The position numbers were made by a program, and so were the translations under genes. Shown here piece by piece: positions 25,206 through 32,952 of a stretch of DNA of 56,215 nucleotides (position 1 is the first letter of the stretch; each line of letters starts with the position of its first letter). Where the stretch lies: contig NZ_BOOJ01000041.1 of the NCBI RefSeq assembly GCF_016863175.1, positions 1 to 56,215 on the forward strand. Direction: 5' to 3'. Source of the stretch: Paraplanobispora siamensis (GTDB lineage: Bacteria > Actinomycetota > Actinomycetes > Streptosporangiales > Streptosporangiaceae). The notes below the pieces were generated by a model. It did not search any database. It had not been told where the DNA came from and saw nothing but the letters and a program-made list of their open reading frames with translations.

Positions 25206-25294
25206 GAGGCCATGATCGCACCGCCGCCGCAGCCGTTACATGGTGGTGACCCGATCCGTTATGCCGTGTAACGCACGGTAGTAACGCTGGGGGA

Positions 25295-25594
25295 ATGAGT
25301 GAGACGGAACGCAAGCGGTCCGCGTCGGGGTGGACACTCACCAGGGAACTGCTCAACGTCGGCGCCATCATCGTGGCGGCCGGGATCGCCCATCTCGTCA
25401 TGGGCCTGATAGGACACGGGAAATACGGGCCGGTGATGCTCCTGGCGCTGGGCGGGGTGCTCGTCGCCGCGGCGCTGGGACACCGGTTCTACGAGGAGCG
25501 CAGGCACCGGCGGGAACAGGTCGTCGAATGCGTCAGGTGCGCGGAGGCCGTACCGCCCGAACTCGTGTCCGGTACGGCGCGCCGCGCGCCGTAG
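25295..25594 (+). CDS. Small membrane protein with C-terminal CxxC
   Basis: 99 residues: a basic start, two membrane helices (about 22-42 and 48-64), then a charged tail with CVRCAEAV, a single CxxC. The start is ATG at 25295 with GGGGGA upstream. Upstream lie several CGTTA/TAACG elements (25234-25286), possibly regulatory. No family is recognised; a thiol or metal function is only suggested by the CxxC. Confidence 0.6.
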   Translation: MSETERKRSASGWTLTRELLNVGAIIVAAGIAHLVMGLIGHGKYGPVMLLALGGVLVAAALGHRFYEERRHRREQVVECVRCAEAVPPELVSGTARRAP

Positions 25595-25696
25595 ACACAA
25601 TCGGGGACGCCCTGGGACGTCCGGTGCCGGGCTTGTGCGGCCGACCGATTCGTTATACGTCCGATTCGTGGAAATCTTCCGGTCTAGGCTGCGGCC

Positions 25697-26686
25697 GTGC
25701 CTGTGATCAGTGGAATCCGCCGGTCGCTCCGCGCGGCCGCTGCCGCCGCCACGGTCACGGCCGTGGCCGCCGCACCCCTGCCCGCCGCGGCGCACACCAC
25801 CGCCCCGGCGCGGACCGCCCCACGCGTCGCCGAGCCGGTGCCGATCAAGCTGCCCGGGACCGGGGTGACCGTGTACGAGGACGTCGCCGACCCGGTGCGG
25901 GTCACCTCCTACACCGTGGGCCGCGACGCCTACCTGCGCAGAGGCGCGAGTTTCGTGCGCAGGAGCGGGGACAGCGAGGTCACGGTCGCGCCGAAGGGGG
26001 TCAGGGCCCTGGGGGTCGCGGCCGCCTACACCTCCGGGTACGACTCGGTGAACCTCTTCGAGGTCGCCACGGGCAGGGGGGACCGGATCCGGACCGTGCG
26101 CAAGCCGCTGGTGGCCAACCTCGCCCGGTGGGCCCGCGACGGGAGCAAGGCGGTCCTGACCGTGCGGCGCAAGACGGGCACCCGCTGGCGGACGACCGGG
26201 TTCGTGGTCGTGAACGCGACGGGGCGCTCCGCCCGCGTGGTGACCGTGCGGGACGTGGACGCCTCGGCGGTCTTCCGGTGGAGTCCCACCGGCGCCGAGC
26301 TCATGGCGGGGCACGCGGGCGGCGTGCGCTTCTACGCGCCGGACGGCACGGTGCGCAGTACGTCCACCGGGACAGGCACGCCCGCCGGCGGCGAGGACGC
26401 CTTCTCGCCCTCGGGACGCAGGGTGTCCACGTGGTGCCCGGCCTCCTACGCCGAGCACGTCTGCGTCTGGAACCGTACCGACGGCCGGCTGGAGACCCGG
26501 GTGAACATCCGGCCGGAGAGCCTGTGGGGCTGGTGGGACGACGATCACCTCATCGCCGTCGTCGCCCACGGCGCCGCCCGCCGCGCCGTCCTGGCCGACC
26601 TGCGGGGCGGGACCGCCCGGGTGCTGGCCGAGATCCCCGCCGCCGACTGGGGCAGGAGGCTCTATCTGAGCTACACCCGCAAGTGA
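25697..26686 (+). CDS. Secreted WD40/TolB-like beta-propeller protein
   Basis: A 329-residue exported protein. The signal peptide has a long Ala-rich core ending near APLPAAAHT. The rest consists of repeated beta-blades with motifs such as KPLVANLARWARDGSKAVLT, VFRWSPTGAELMAGHAGG and EDAFSPSGRRVSTW, typical of TolB/WD40-like propellers. The GTG at 25697 follows TAGGCT by six bases, so the mRNA may be leaderless. A direct repeat, CCGATTCGT (25645 and 25661), lies upstream. No catalytic motif is seen; a binding or sensing role outside the membrane is plausible. Confidence 0.7.
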   Translation: MPVISGIRRSLRAAAAAATVTAVAAAPLPAAAHTTAPARTAPRVAEPVPIKLPGTGVTVYEDVADPVRVTSYTVGRDAYLRRGASFVRRSGDSEVTVAPKGVRALGVAAAYTSGYDSVNLFEVATGRGDRIRTVRKPLVANLARWARDGSKAVLTVRRKTGTRWRTTGFVVVNATGRSARVVTVRDVDASAVFRWSPTGAELMAGHAGGVRFYAPDGTVRSTSTGTGTPAGGEDAFSPSGRRVSTWCPASYAEHVCVWNRTDGRLETRVNIRPESLWGWWDDDHLIAVVAHGAARRAVLADLRGGTARVLAEIPAADWGRRLYLSYTRK

Positions 26687-26750
26687 TCCCGCAGGGCGCC
26701 GGTAAGCGGAGTGCAAGAGATCCGCAGGCGAGTGGATCTACGGTTCGACC

Positions 26751-27275
26751 ATGCTCGACATGGAGTACTCCAGGACCTTCCGGCCGTTCCTGTTCATCCC
26801 CGGCGCCCAGATCGCCTGGCTGTTCATCGGGCTGTTCTTCGTGATCTCGGAGCTCACCGGGAACGAGATCGAGATGAAGAGCGGGTCGGCCATGGCGATG
26901 GGGGTCATCTCCTGCGGGCTCGGAGGGATCGCCGTCGTGGCCACCATCGTGCTGGCGGCCGTCTTCCGGGCGAAGGACCGGCGGCGCCGGTTCCTGATCG
27001 AGCACGGGCTGCGGGCCCCGGGCGTCGTCACCGAGGTCTCCGCCACCTCTAGCAGGATCAACGGCAGGCGGCTGATGAGGATGCACGTCTCGGTCCCGGA
27101 GGTCCCGGGCCTGGCGTTCCGGCAGATCACCTTCAACCCGGTGCCCGCGGGGACCGGGGTGACCGTGGCCTACGACCCGCAGGACCTGTGCGGAGGCGTC
27201 GTGACCGACGACCTGCGCGCGCTCGCCAGGGACCGGGCCCGGAAACGCGACTGCCGGTGCGGGTCGGCGGGCTGA
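26751..27275 (+). CDS. Membrane protein, DUF3592-like
   Basis: A 174-residue protein with two membrane helices (about 15-36 and 47-70), then a cytoplasmic beta-rich region (RAPGVVTEVSATSSRINGRR, a GTGVTVAYDPQD loop) like the DUF3592 fold. ATG 26751 lies six bases after TACGGT, a leaderless layout also seen at 25697 and 28370. The function is unknown. A terminal Cys pair (CRCGSAG) closes the protein. Confidence 0.6.
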   Translation: MLDMEYSRTFRPFLFIPGAQIAWLFIGLFFVISELTGNEIEMKSGSAMAMGVISCGLGGIAVVATIVLAAVFRAKDRRRRFLIEHGLRAPGVVTEVSATSSRINGRRLMRMHVSVPEVPGLAFRQITFNPVPAGTGVTVAYDPQDLCGGVVTDDLRALARDRARKRDCRCGSAG

Positions 27276-27295
27276 ACCCCGGGGGACGGCGACCT

Positions 27296-27616
27296 CTACA
27301 GGTACAGCCCGGTGCCGTTGTCGGTCTGCGGGGTGGCGATGGCGTGCAGGTCGCGCTCGCGCATGACGAGGTAGAGCTGGCCGTGGACCTCGACCTCGTA
27401 CTGGTCCTCGGGGTTGAACAGCACCTTGTCGCCGACCTTCACGGCGCGGGCGTTCCCCCCGACCCCGCAGACCTCGCCCCAGACGAGCCGGTTGGCCATC
27501 TTCACGGTCGCCGGGATCACGATGCCCGCGGTGCTGCGCCGTTCCTCGGTGTCCTGCTCGACCTTGACCATGACGCGGTCGTGGAGCATCTGGATCTCGA
27601 ACTTCGGTTCAGCCAC
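27296..27616 (-). CDS. GroES-like co-chaperone paralogue
   Basis: A 106-residue protein: MLHDRVMVKVEQDTEERRST, GIVIPATVKMANRLVWGEV, VGDKVLFNPEDQYEVEVHGQ, LYLVMRERDLHAI. These are the two beta halves and mobile loop of the GroES fold. No groEL is adjacent, which is usual for the second GroES-like protein of actinobacteria. It may assist a chaperonin or have a separate role. It starts at ATG 27616. Confidence 0.85.
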   Translation of the reverse strand: MAEPKFEIQMLHDRVMVKVEQDTEERRSTAGIVIPATVKMANRLVWGEVCGVGGNARAVKVGDKVLFNPEDQYEVEVHGQLYLVMRERDLHAIATPQTDNGTGLYL

Positions 27617-27672
27617 ACGTGAAGTTTATGGGACGGAGAGTGCCTTACCGGATGACCGGCCCCCGGCGCGTA

Positions 27673-27686
27673 TGGAAGCGCTCCCA
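27673..27686. promoter_or_regulatory. CebR/LacI-type operator
   Basis: TGGAAGCGCTCCCA differs from the CebR consensus TGGGAGCGCTCCCA at one base. It lies 54 bases before the DUF1349 start. Confidence 0.6.
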
Positions 27687-27711
27687 GGCGGTGGCCGCCG
27701 GCTCTGGTGGA

Positions 27712-27723
27712 GAGAGCGCTCTC
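27712..27723. promoter_or_regulatory. Second AGCGCT-centred palindrome
   Basis: GAGAGCGCTCTC is a perfect 12-base palindrome centred 38 bases from the CebR-like box and 17 bases before the DUF1349 ATG. Two boxes suggest cooperative repression. Confidence 0.45.
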
Positions 27724-27739
27724 CTGGAATGATCACGGC

Positions 27740-28318
27740 ATGGGATTCGAGGAGAACCGCTGGATCGACCCGCCGGCCGAGTGGACGGCGGACGGTGAGC
27801 TGCGCTTCGTCTGCGACGGCGGCACCGACCTGTGGCGGACCACCCACTACGGCTACGTCCGCGACCGCGCCCCCATGTTCGGCCGGGAGGTGGCCGGCGA
27901 CGTCCGCCTGACGGTGACCTTCGGCGGCGGCTACAGCGCGCAGTACGACCAGGCGGGCGCCGTCCTCCGCGCCGACGGGGAGAACTGGATCAAGGCCGGG
28001 GCCGAGTTCGTCGACGGCGGGTTCCAGATCAGCGCGGTGGTCACCCGCGGAGCCTCCGACTGGTCGGTGGTCACCCTGCCCGAGCCCGCCGAGCTGGTCA
28101 CCATCGAGCTCACCCGTTCCGGCGACGCCGTGGTCGTCCGGTACGGCCTCGACGGCGCGGAACCGGCGACGATGCTCCGCCTGGCCTACTTCCCGCCCTC
28201 GGTGCCCGCCTTCGCCGGCGCGATGGCCGCGGCTCCGGACGGCAAGGGCTTCGAGGTGCGCTTCACCCGCATCGACATCGAGGAAGGCGAGATCGCCCCG
28301 GAGGGAATGGGACTCTGA
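27740..28318 (+). CDS. DUF1349 (concanavalin-like) domain protein
   Basis: A 192-residue soluble protein with the DUF1349 pattern: a WIDPPAEWTADGELRFVCDG start, TDLWRTTHYGYVRD, GDVRLTVTFGGGYSAQYDQA, GAVLRADGENWIKAGAEFVD. The fold is a lectin/glucanase-like beta-sandwich. Its role is unknown, but two CebR/LacI-like boxes upstream suggest sugar-responsive expression. ATG 27740 is preferred over one 11 codons upstream, which would sit inside the second box. Confidence 0.8.
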   Translation: MGFEENRWIDPPAEWTADGELRFVCDGGTDLWRTTHYGYVRDRAPMFGREVAGDVRLTVTFGGGYSAQYDQAGAVLRADGENWIKAGAEFVDGGFQISAVVTRGASDWSVVTLPEPAELVTIELTRSGDAVVVRYGLDGAEPATMLRLAYFPPSVPAFAGAMAAAPDGKGFEVRFTRIDIEEGEIAPEGMGL

Positions 28319-28369
28319 CGGGCCGGGCGGGGGAGGGCTTCCGTCGGTGGCGGCGAGTAGGCTCCGCCT

Positions 28370-29980
28370 ATGACGGATCTCTCCTCTGACCTGGTCGACG
28401 ACTTCGTCGACTGGTACCTGAACGCGAATCCCATCTACGCCTCCCTCGCCGGCGCCCCCGGCTACGACCGCACCCTCGGGGACTTCACCGAGGCGGGCAT
28501 CCTCGCCCGCGAGGGGGAGTCGCGGAGGTGGCTGGAGCGGCTCCAGGCGGTCAAGGGCGGAGAGTTCCAGGACGAGGTCGACCGCGAGCTGATCACCTCC
28601 ACGCTGCGCGGCTCGCTCGCCTACGAGGCCTGGCCCGTGTGGCGGCGCGACCCCTCCTTCTACGTGGGCCCGGTCTTCTCCTCCTTCTTCAGCCCCTTCC
28701 TGAACCGGCTGGCTCCGGAGGAGGAACTGGTGGAGGCCGCGGTGGCCCGGCTGGCCGAGGTGCCGGCCGTGCTGGCCGCCTGCCGGGCCAACCTCGACTC
28801 CGGCCTGGCCGCCGATCTGCTGGTCGAGCGGGGTCTGGGCCAGGCGCGGACGGGCCGGCGCTTTCTCACCGAGACCGTTCCCGGCCTGGTCGCCGACGAG
28901 CGGCTGCGCGCCCGGCTGGCCGAGGCGGCCGAGCCCGCGGCGGCGGCCTTCGACGAGCTGGTGGGGTTCCTCGACGGGTTCGAGGCCGCCGGCACCTGGC
29001 GGATGGGCGAGGAGCTCTACTCCACGCTGCTGCGCGAGCGGGAGATGCTCGGCTACGGAGCGGCCGAGCTGCGTGAGCGCGGCCTGGCCGCCTACGACGA
29101 GCTCGACGCCGAGATGCGCGAGGTCGCCCGGCGGCTGCCCGGCGGCTCCGACGACTGGCACGCGGCGATCGCCGCCCTGCAGGACGACCACGCGCCGACC
29201 CTGGAGGACATGCGGGCCGAATACGAGGCCGAGACCGAGCGGGCCCGCAGGTTCGTCCGCGAGCGGGACCTGGTGACCTTCGCCGAGGGCGAGGAGTGCC
29301 GGGTGGTGCCCTCGCCGGAGTTCCAGCGGCCGATCCTGTCGGTGGCCTCCTACCTGTCGCCGCCGCCGCTGTCGACCTCCCGCACCGGGCACTTCTTCGT
29401 GCCGTTCACCCCCGACTCCTTCACCGACGAGCAGGTGCGCCAGCGGCTGCGCACCAACGCCCGCGCGCAGATGCCCTCGATCGCGGTGCACGAGGCCTAC
29501 CCCGGCCACCACTGGCACCTGTCGTGGGTGGCCGACAGCACGCGCCGGGCGCGCAAGCTCTTCCGCACGCCGTACTTCACCGAGGGCTGGGCCCTGTACG
29601 TCGAGAAGGTCATGCGCGAGGAGGGTTACTTCGCCACCCCCGCGCAGGAGCTCGCCCACCTGGAGTTCCGCATCTTCCGCGCGGCCCGCATCATCGTGGA
29701 CACCTCGCTGCACTGCGGTGACATGAGCATCGAGGAGGCCGAGGAGTTCATGACCACCAAGTCCTCGCTCACGCCCGGCACCGCCAAGGGCGAGGTCAAC
29801 CGCTACTGCGCCTGGCCCACCCAGGCCCCGTCCTACCTAACCGGCGCGCTGGAGATCGACCGCATCCGCGACGACTACATGGCCGCCGGCCGGGGCGACC
29901 TGCGCGCCTTCCACGACGCCTTGGCGGGTTCCGGCGGCCTGCCGCTGGGCCTGGCCCGCAGGGTGGCGCTGGAGGGCTGA
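28370..29980 (+). CDS. DUF885 family metallopeptidase-like protein
   Basis: A 536-residue protein with the DUF885 core: RENDNLP-like helices early, the zinc motif VHEAYPGHHWH (His374, Glu375), then RTPYFTEGWALYVEKVM and QAPSYLTGALEI. These proteins are predicted zinc peptidases related to carboxypeptidase M32. No signal peptide is visible, so it is probably cytoplasmic. ATG 28370 sits six bases after TAGGCT (28358-28363), a leaderless layout. The substrate is unknown. Confidence 0.85.
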   Translation: MTDLSSDLVDDFVDWYLNANPIYASLAGAPGYDRTLGDFTEAGILAREGESRRWLERLQAVKGGEFQDEVDRELITSTLRGSLAYEAWPVWRRDPSFYVGPVFSSFFSPFLNRLAPEEELVEAAVARLAEVPAVLAACRANLDSGLAADLLVERGLGQARTGRRFLTETVPGLVADERLRARLAEAAEPAAAAFDELVGFLDGFEAAGTWRMGEELYSTLLREREMLGYGAAELRERGLAAYDELDAEMREVARRLPGGSDDWHAAIAALQDDHAPTLEDMRAEYEAETERARRFVRERDLVTFAEGEECRVVPSPEFQRPILSVASYLSPPPLSTSRTGHFFVPFTPDSFTDEQVRQRLRTNARAQMPSIAVHEAYPGHHWHLSWVADSTRRARKLFRTPYFTEGWALYVEKVMREEGYFATPAQELAHLEFRIFRAARIIVDTSLHCGDMSIEEAEEFMTTKSSLTPGTAKGEVNRYCAWPTQAPSYLTGALEIDRIRDDYMAAGRGDLRAFHDALAGSGGLPLGLARRVALEG

Positions 29981-30089
29981 GGCCGCACCGGAAAGCCGGG
30001 GCTACCCCGACAGGTTCGGGGCCGCCCCGGTTGAACGCGTCCTTCGTGCGACGCGTCCTGAGGCGGGGGCCGCATCGCCGGTCGGCCGC

Positions 30090-30710
30090 CTATCCGATCG
30101 ATGTGTCCGGTGCGTCCTCGGTTCCCCCGGCTCGGCGGCTGCGGTAGGAGCGCATCGCGACCTGCGCTCCGCAGCGCCTCGGACTGCAGTAAGCCGCCGA
30201 GCAGTTCCGGGTGCGGTCGTAGAAACCCAGATGGCAGGGCGGGTTCCGGCAGGCCTTCACCCGCGTCCATGTGCCTTTCCCGGCGAGGTCGGCCACGGCC
30301 GCCAGCAGGGCGCCGAACGCGCCGGCCACACCCGCCTGGGCCGGGAGGAGCCGCACGTCGTCCGCGGTGATGACGGGCGACAGCGTGTACATCGCACCGC
30401 TTCTCCGCAGGTGGGTCTCGGCCGTCTCAAGCGTCGCGCCGTCGCCGTCCGGCTCTCCGGCGTGCGCGAGCAGCACTGTGACCAGAGCCTGCCTCAGTTC
30501 CCGGGCGGCTGCGGCGTCCGCCTCGGTGACCAGGGTCTCCGCGTGGACCAGCCCGCTCTCACGCAGCCACAGGCCGGTCGCCGATGCGTCGGCCAGCCGC
30601 TCCGCGCTTCCGCCGATCGCGCGCGTGTTGACGAAGCCGAGCACGAGATCCGCCGCCTCCGGCGGGCTGAGCGGGCTGTGCTGTCCCTGATCGCTGACCA
30701 CGCCCGTCAT
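30090..30710 (-). CDS. CGNR zinc-finger (ABATE domain) regulator
   Basis: A 206-residue protein. The N-terminal ABATE domain (PEAADLVLGFVNTRAIGGSA) is followed by the C-terminal zinc finger ACRNPPC, NCSAAYCSPRRCG. The family CGNR is CGAQ here, so the name-giving motif has diverged while the Cys are kept. It is thought to bind DNA or sigma factors. ATG 30710 is chosen over a TTG at 30743. It is divergent from the SDR at 30803-31681, which it may control. Confidence 0.8.
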   Translation of the reverse strand: MTGVVSDQGQHSPLSPPEAADLVLGFVNTRAIGGSAERLADASATGLWLRESGLVHAETLVTEADAAAARELRQALVTVLLAHAGEPDGDGATLETAETHLRRSGAMYTLSPVITADDVRLLPAQAGVAGAFGALLAAVADLAGKGTWTRVKACRNPPCHLGFYDRTRNCSAAYCSPRRCGAQVAMRSYRSRRAGGTEDAPDTSIG

Positions 30711-30802
30711 GATAGCCGGGCATGGGGCAAACGGATTTAGCAAATAACTAATCTCAAGGTTCCTGCTTGCTCGTTATGTTCTAAAGCTGTACGTTCATAA
30801 CC

Positions 30803-31681
30803 ATGTCGATCAACGCACAGACCAGCAAGACCATCCCCGCGGCCCCCGGCCGTTCCTGGTTCGTCACCGGGGCCTCCTCGGGGATCGGCCGCGAACTGAC
30901 GCTCGCCGCCCTCGGGCGGGGTGACCGCGTCGCCGCCGCGGCGCGGCGCACCGACGGCATCACGGATCTCGCCGGGCGCTTCCCCGGCAGGTTCCTCGCC
31001 CTGGAGCTCGACGTGCGGGACGAGGAGGCGGTGCGCGGTGGCGTCGATCGGGCGGTCGCCGAGTTCGGCCGCCTCGACGTGGTGGCGAACAACGCGGGAT
31101 ACGGGCTCTTCGGGGCCGTGGAGGAGGTGAGCGACGCGCAGGCCAGGGCCGTCTTCGACACCAATGTCTTCGGCGCCCTGAATGTTTTGCGCGCCGTCCT
31201 GCCGGCCCTGCGGGCACAGCGTTCGGGTCACGTCCTTCAGGGTTCCTCGGTCTACGGGCAGACGGCCCATCCGGGGGTGGGGCTGCTGTCCGCGACCAAG
31301 TACGCGCTGGAGGGTCTGTCGGACGCCCTGGTCGCCGAGCTGGCACCGCTCGGCGTCAAGGTGACGCTGGTCGAGCCGGGTTACACGGCCACCTCGTTCC
31401 TGTCGAACCTCGCCTTCGCCGAACCGGTGGCCGACTACGACGTGACGGTGCGGGCCGTGCAGGGCTCTCTGGGTGATCTGCCGTCGGAGGCGTTCATCGA
31501 TCCGGCCGCGGTGGCGCGGGCCGTGCTGGAGGTCGTGGACGCCGAGCGTCCTCCCCTCCGCCTGACGCTGGGCGGTCAGGCGGAGGGCGATGTGCGGGCC
31601 TCCCTCGTCGCGCGGCTGCGCGACCTCGACGAGTGGGGGACGGTGACCCGCGGGGTCGACCGCGCGCCGGTCGCTTCCTGA
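30803..31681 (+). CDS. SDR-family protein without catalytic tyrosine
   Basis: A 292-residue SDR. The cofactor motif VTGASSGIG is at residues 21-29, NNAGYG is intact, and Ser148/149 lie in QGSSVYG, but the catalytic motif reads LSATK: position 162 is Leu (CTG at 31286-31288) instead of Tyr, with Lys166 kept. Three base changes would be needed from TAC, so this is not a single base error. It may be a cofactor-binding regulator or have lost dehydrogenase activity. ATG 30803 follows TACGTT by seven bases. It is divergent from the CGNR regulator. Confidence 0.85.
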   Translation: MSINAQTSKTIPAAPGRSWFVTGASSGIGRELTLAALGRGDRVAAAARRTDGITDLAGRFPGRFLALELDVRDEEAVRGGVDRAVAEFGRLDVVANNAGYGLFGAVEEVSDAQARAVFDTNVFGALNVLRAVLPALRAQRSGHVLQGSSVYGQTAHPGVGLLSATKYALEGLSDALVAELAPLGVKVTLVEPGYTATSFLSNLAFAEPVADYDVTVRAVQGSLGDLPSEAFIDPAAVARAVLEVVDAERPPLRLTLGGQAEGDVRASLVARLRDLDEWGTVTRGVDRAPVAS

Positions 31682-31688
31682 CCTCCGG

Positions 31689-31726
31689 CCCCGTGGGCCG
31701 GCCCGCTTCGGGTCCGGCCCGCGGGG
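31689..31726. terminator. Bidirectional hairpin between SDR and rhodanese genes
   Basis: A stem of about 16 pairs (CCCCGTGGGCCGGCCCG against CGGG-T-CCGGCCCGCGGGG, one bulge) with a 3-base loop lies between the two convergent genes. Confidence 0.65.
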
Positions 31727-31764
31727 GGCGGCGCGGGAGGGCCGGGACTGCTCGGGGACCGGGC

Positions 31765-32115
31765 TCAGCGGCCGGAGGCGAGGGCCTGCTCGCCGGTCTC
31801 GACGGGCAGGCCCGCCTCGACCCAGTCCTGGATGCCCTCGCGGTACTTGCGCACGCGGGTGTAGCCGAGGGCGGCCAGACGCCGGGCCACCGCTTCGCTG
31901 TTGCCGCAGGCGGCGTTGGAGCAGTAGGTCACGATCGCGGCGTCCTTGTCCGGGAGCAGCCCGGCCGCGCGGGTCCCGACCTCGCTTTCGACCAGGGGGA
32001 TCGCGCCGGGCAGGTGCTGCTGGGCGTAGTAGCCGCCGCCGAGGGTGTCCACGACGACGACGGTGCCCGCCTCGATCGCGGCCTTCAGCTCGTCGCGGCC
32101 GATCAGTGCGGTCAT
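31765..32115 (-). CDS. Rhodanese-like sulfurtransferase domain protein
   Basis: A 116-residue single rhodanese domain. VVVVDTLGGGYYAQQHLPGA leads to the active-site loop YCSNAACGNS with Cys65 as the likely persulfide carrier and a second Cys70, then GIQDWVEAGLPVE. It would transfer sulfur or act in redox sensing. AGGAGG precedes the ATG. It is divergent from the TetR regulator and shares its operator. Confidence 0.9.
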   Translation of the reverse strand: MTALIGRDELKAAIEAGTVVVVDTLGGGYYAQQHLPGAIPLVESEVGTRAAGLLPDKDAAIVTYCSNAACGNSEAVARRLAALGYTRVRKYREGIQDWVEAGLPVETGEQALASGR

Positions 32116-32130
32116 GCTGGCCTCCTGAAG

Positions 32131-32154
32131 ATAAATGGACTATAGTCCGTTTAT
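32131..32154. promoter_or_regulatory. TetR operator between rhodanese and tetR genes
   Basis: A 24-base palindrome with arms ATAAATGGACTA and TAGTCCGTTTAT that has one mismatched pair. It covers TATAGT (32141-32146), the likely -10 for the regulator, and lies just upstream of the rhodanese ribosome site. Confidence 0.75.
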
Positions 32155-32778
32155 GTGAGTGATTCGGAAGTTAGCGGACCGCGGTCCGGTCCGTCAAGTG
32201 AGCCGCTGCGGATACTGATGGGCGAGCCGCCCAGGGAGCGGGCCGACGCCGCGCGCAACCGGTTGAAGGTGCTGGCCGCCGCGGCGAAGCTGTTCCGCGA
32301 GAAGGGTGTGGACGGCGTCTCGATGGACGCCGTCGCCGCGGAGGCGGGGGTGGGCAAGGGCACGCTGTTCCGCCGCTTCGGCGACAAGTCGGGCCTGGCC
32401 GTCGCCCTGCTCGACGAGCGCGAGCGCGAGCTGCAGGCGGGGATCCTGTCCGGGCCGCCCCCGCTCGGCCCGGGGGCCCCGGCCGCCGAGCGGCTGGCGG
32501 CGTTCACGGACGCCTATCTCGACTATGTGCTGGGCCATCTCGACCTGGTCAGGATGTCGGAGACCGCCAGCCCGGGGGCCCGCTACCGGATCGGCGCCTA
32601 CCGGTTCTGGCGTCGGCACGTGGCGATCCTGCTGGCCGAGCTGCGCCCGGGATGCGACGCCGATCCGCTCGCGCACGCCGTACTCGCCTCGCTGGCGGCC
32701 GAGCAGGTGACGGCGCTGGTCGCCGAGTACGGCGAGGAGCGGGCGAGGAAGGCGGTCCACTCCCTGGTGCCGGGCTGA
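32155..32778 (+). CDS. TetR family transcriptional regulator
   Basis: A 207-residue regulator. The N-terminal helix-turn-helix is AARNRLKVLAAAAKLFREKG, SMDAVAAEAGVGKGTLFRRF, followed by a helical ligand domain. The GTG at 32155 lies eight bases after TATAGT, so the mRNA may be leaderless. A near-perfect palindrome at 32131-32154 spans the divergent promoters, so it very likely represses itself and the rhodanese gene. The inducer is unknown. Confidence 0.9.
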   Translation: MSDSEVSGPRSGPSSEPLRILMGEPPRERADAARNRLKVLAAAAKLFREKGVDGVSMDAVAAEAGVGKGTLFRRFGDKSGLAVALLDERERELQAGILSGPPPLGPGAPAAERLAAFTDAYLDYVLGHLDLVRMSETASPGARYRIGAYRFWRRHVAILLAELRPGCDADPLAHAVLASLAAEQVTALVAEYGEERARKAVHSLVPG

Positions 32779-32874
32779 GCGGATCCTGTGAGGAGCCGGG
32801 GGCTGAGCGGGCCGGCGGGAGGGGGAGGCTGGGCGGGCCGGCGGGAGACGGGTGCGCGGTCGAGTCCGAAAAGC

Positions 32875-32886
32875 TACCAGTAGGTA
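32875..32886. promoter_or_regulatory. TACC-AGTA-GGTA inverted repeat
   Basis: A short palindrome with flanking A/T lies 67 bases before the acylase start, in the gap after tetR (32779-32952). It is a possible operator; the regulator is unknown. Confidence 0.3.
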
Positions 32887-32952
32887 ACCCAAGTCACAGG
32901 GTCTTCATCCCATACTTACTCTTGCGTAACTTTGCGATGAAAGGTCCTCCCT

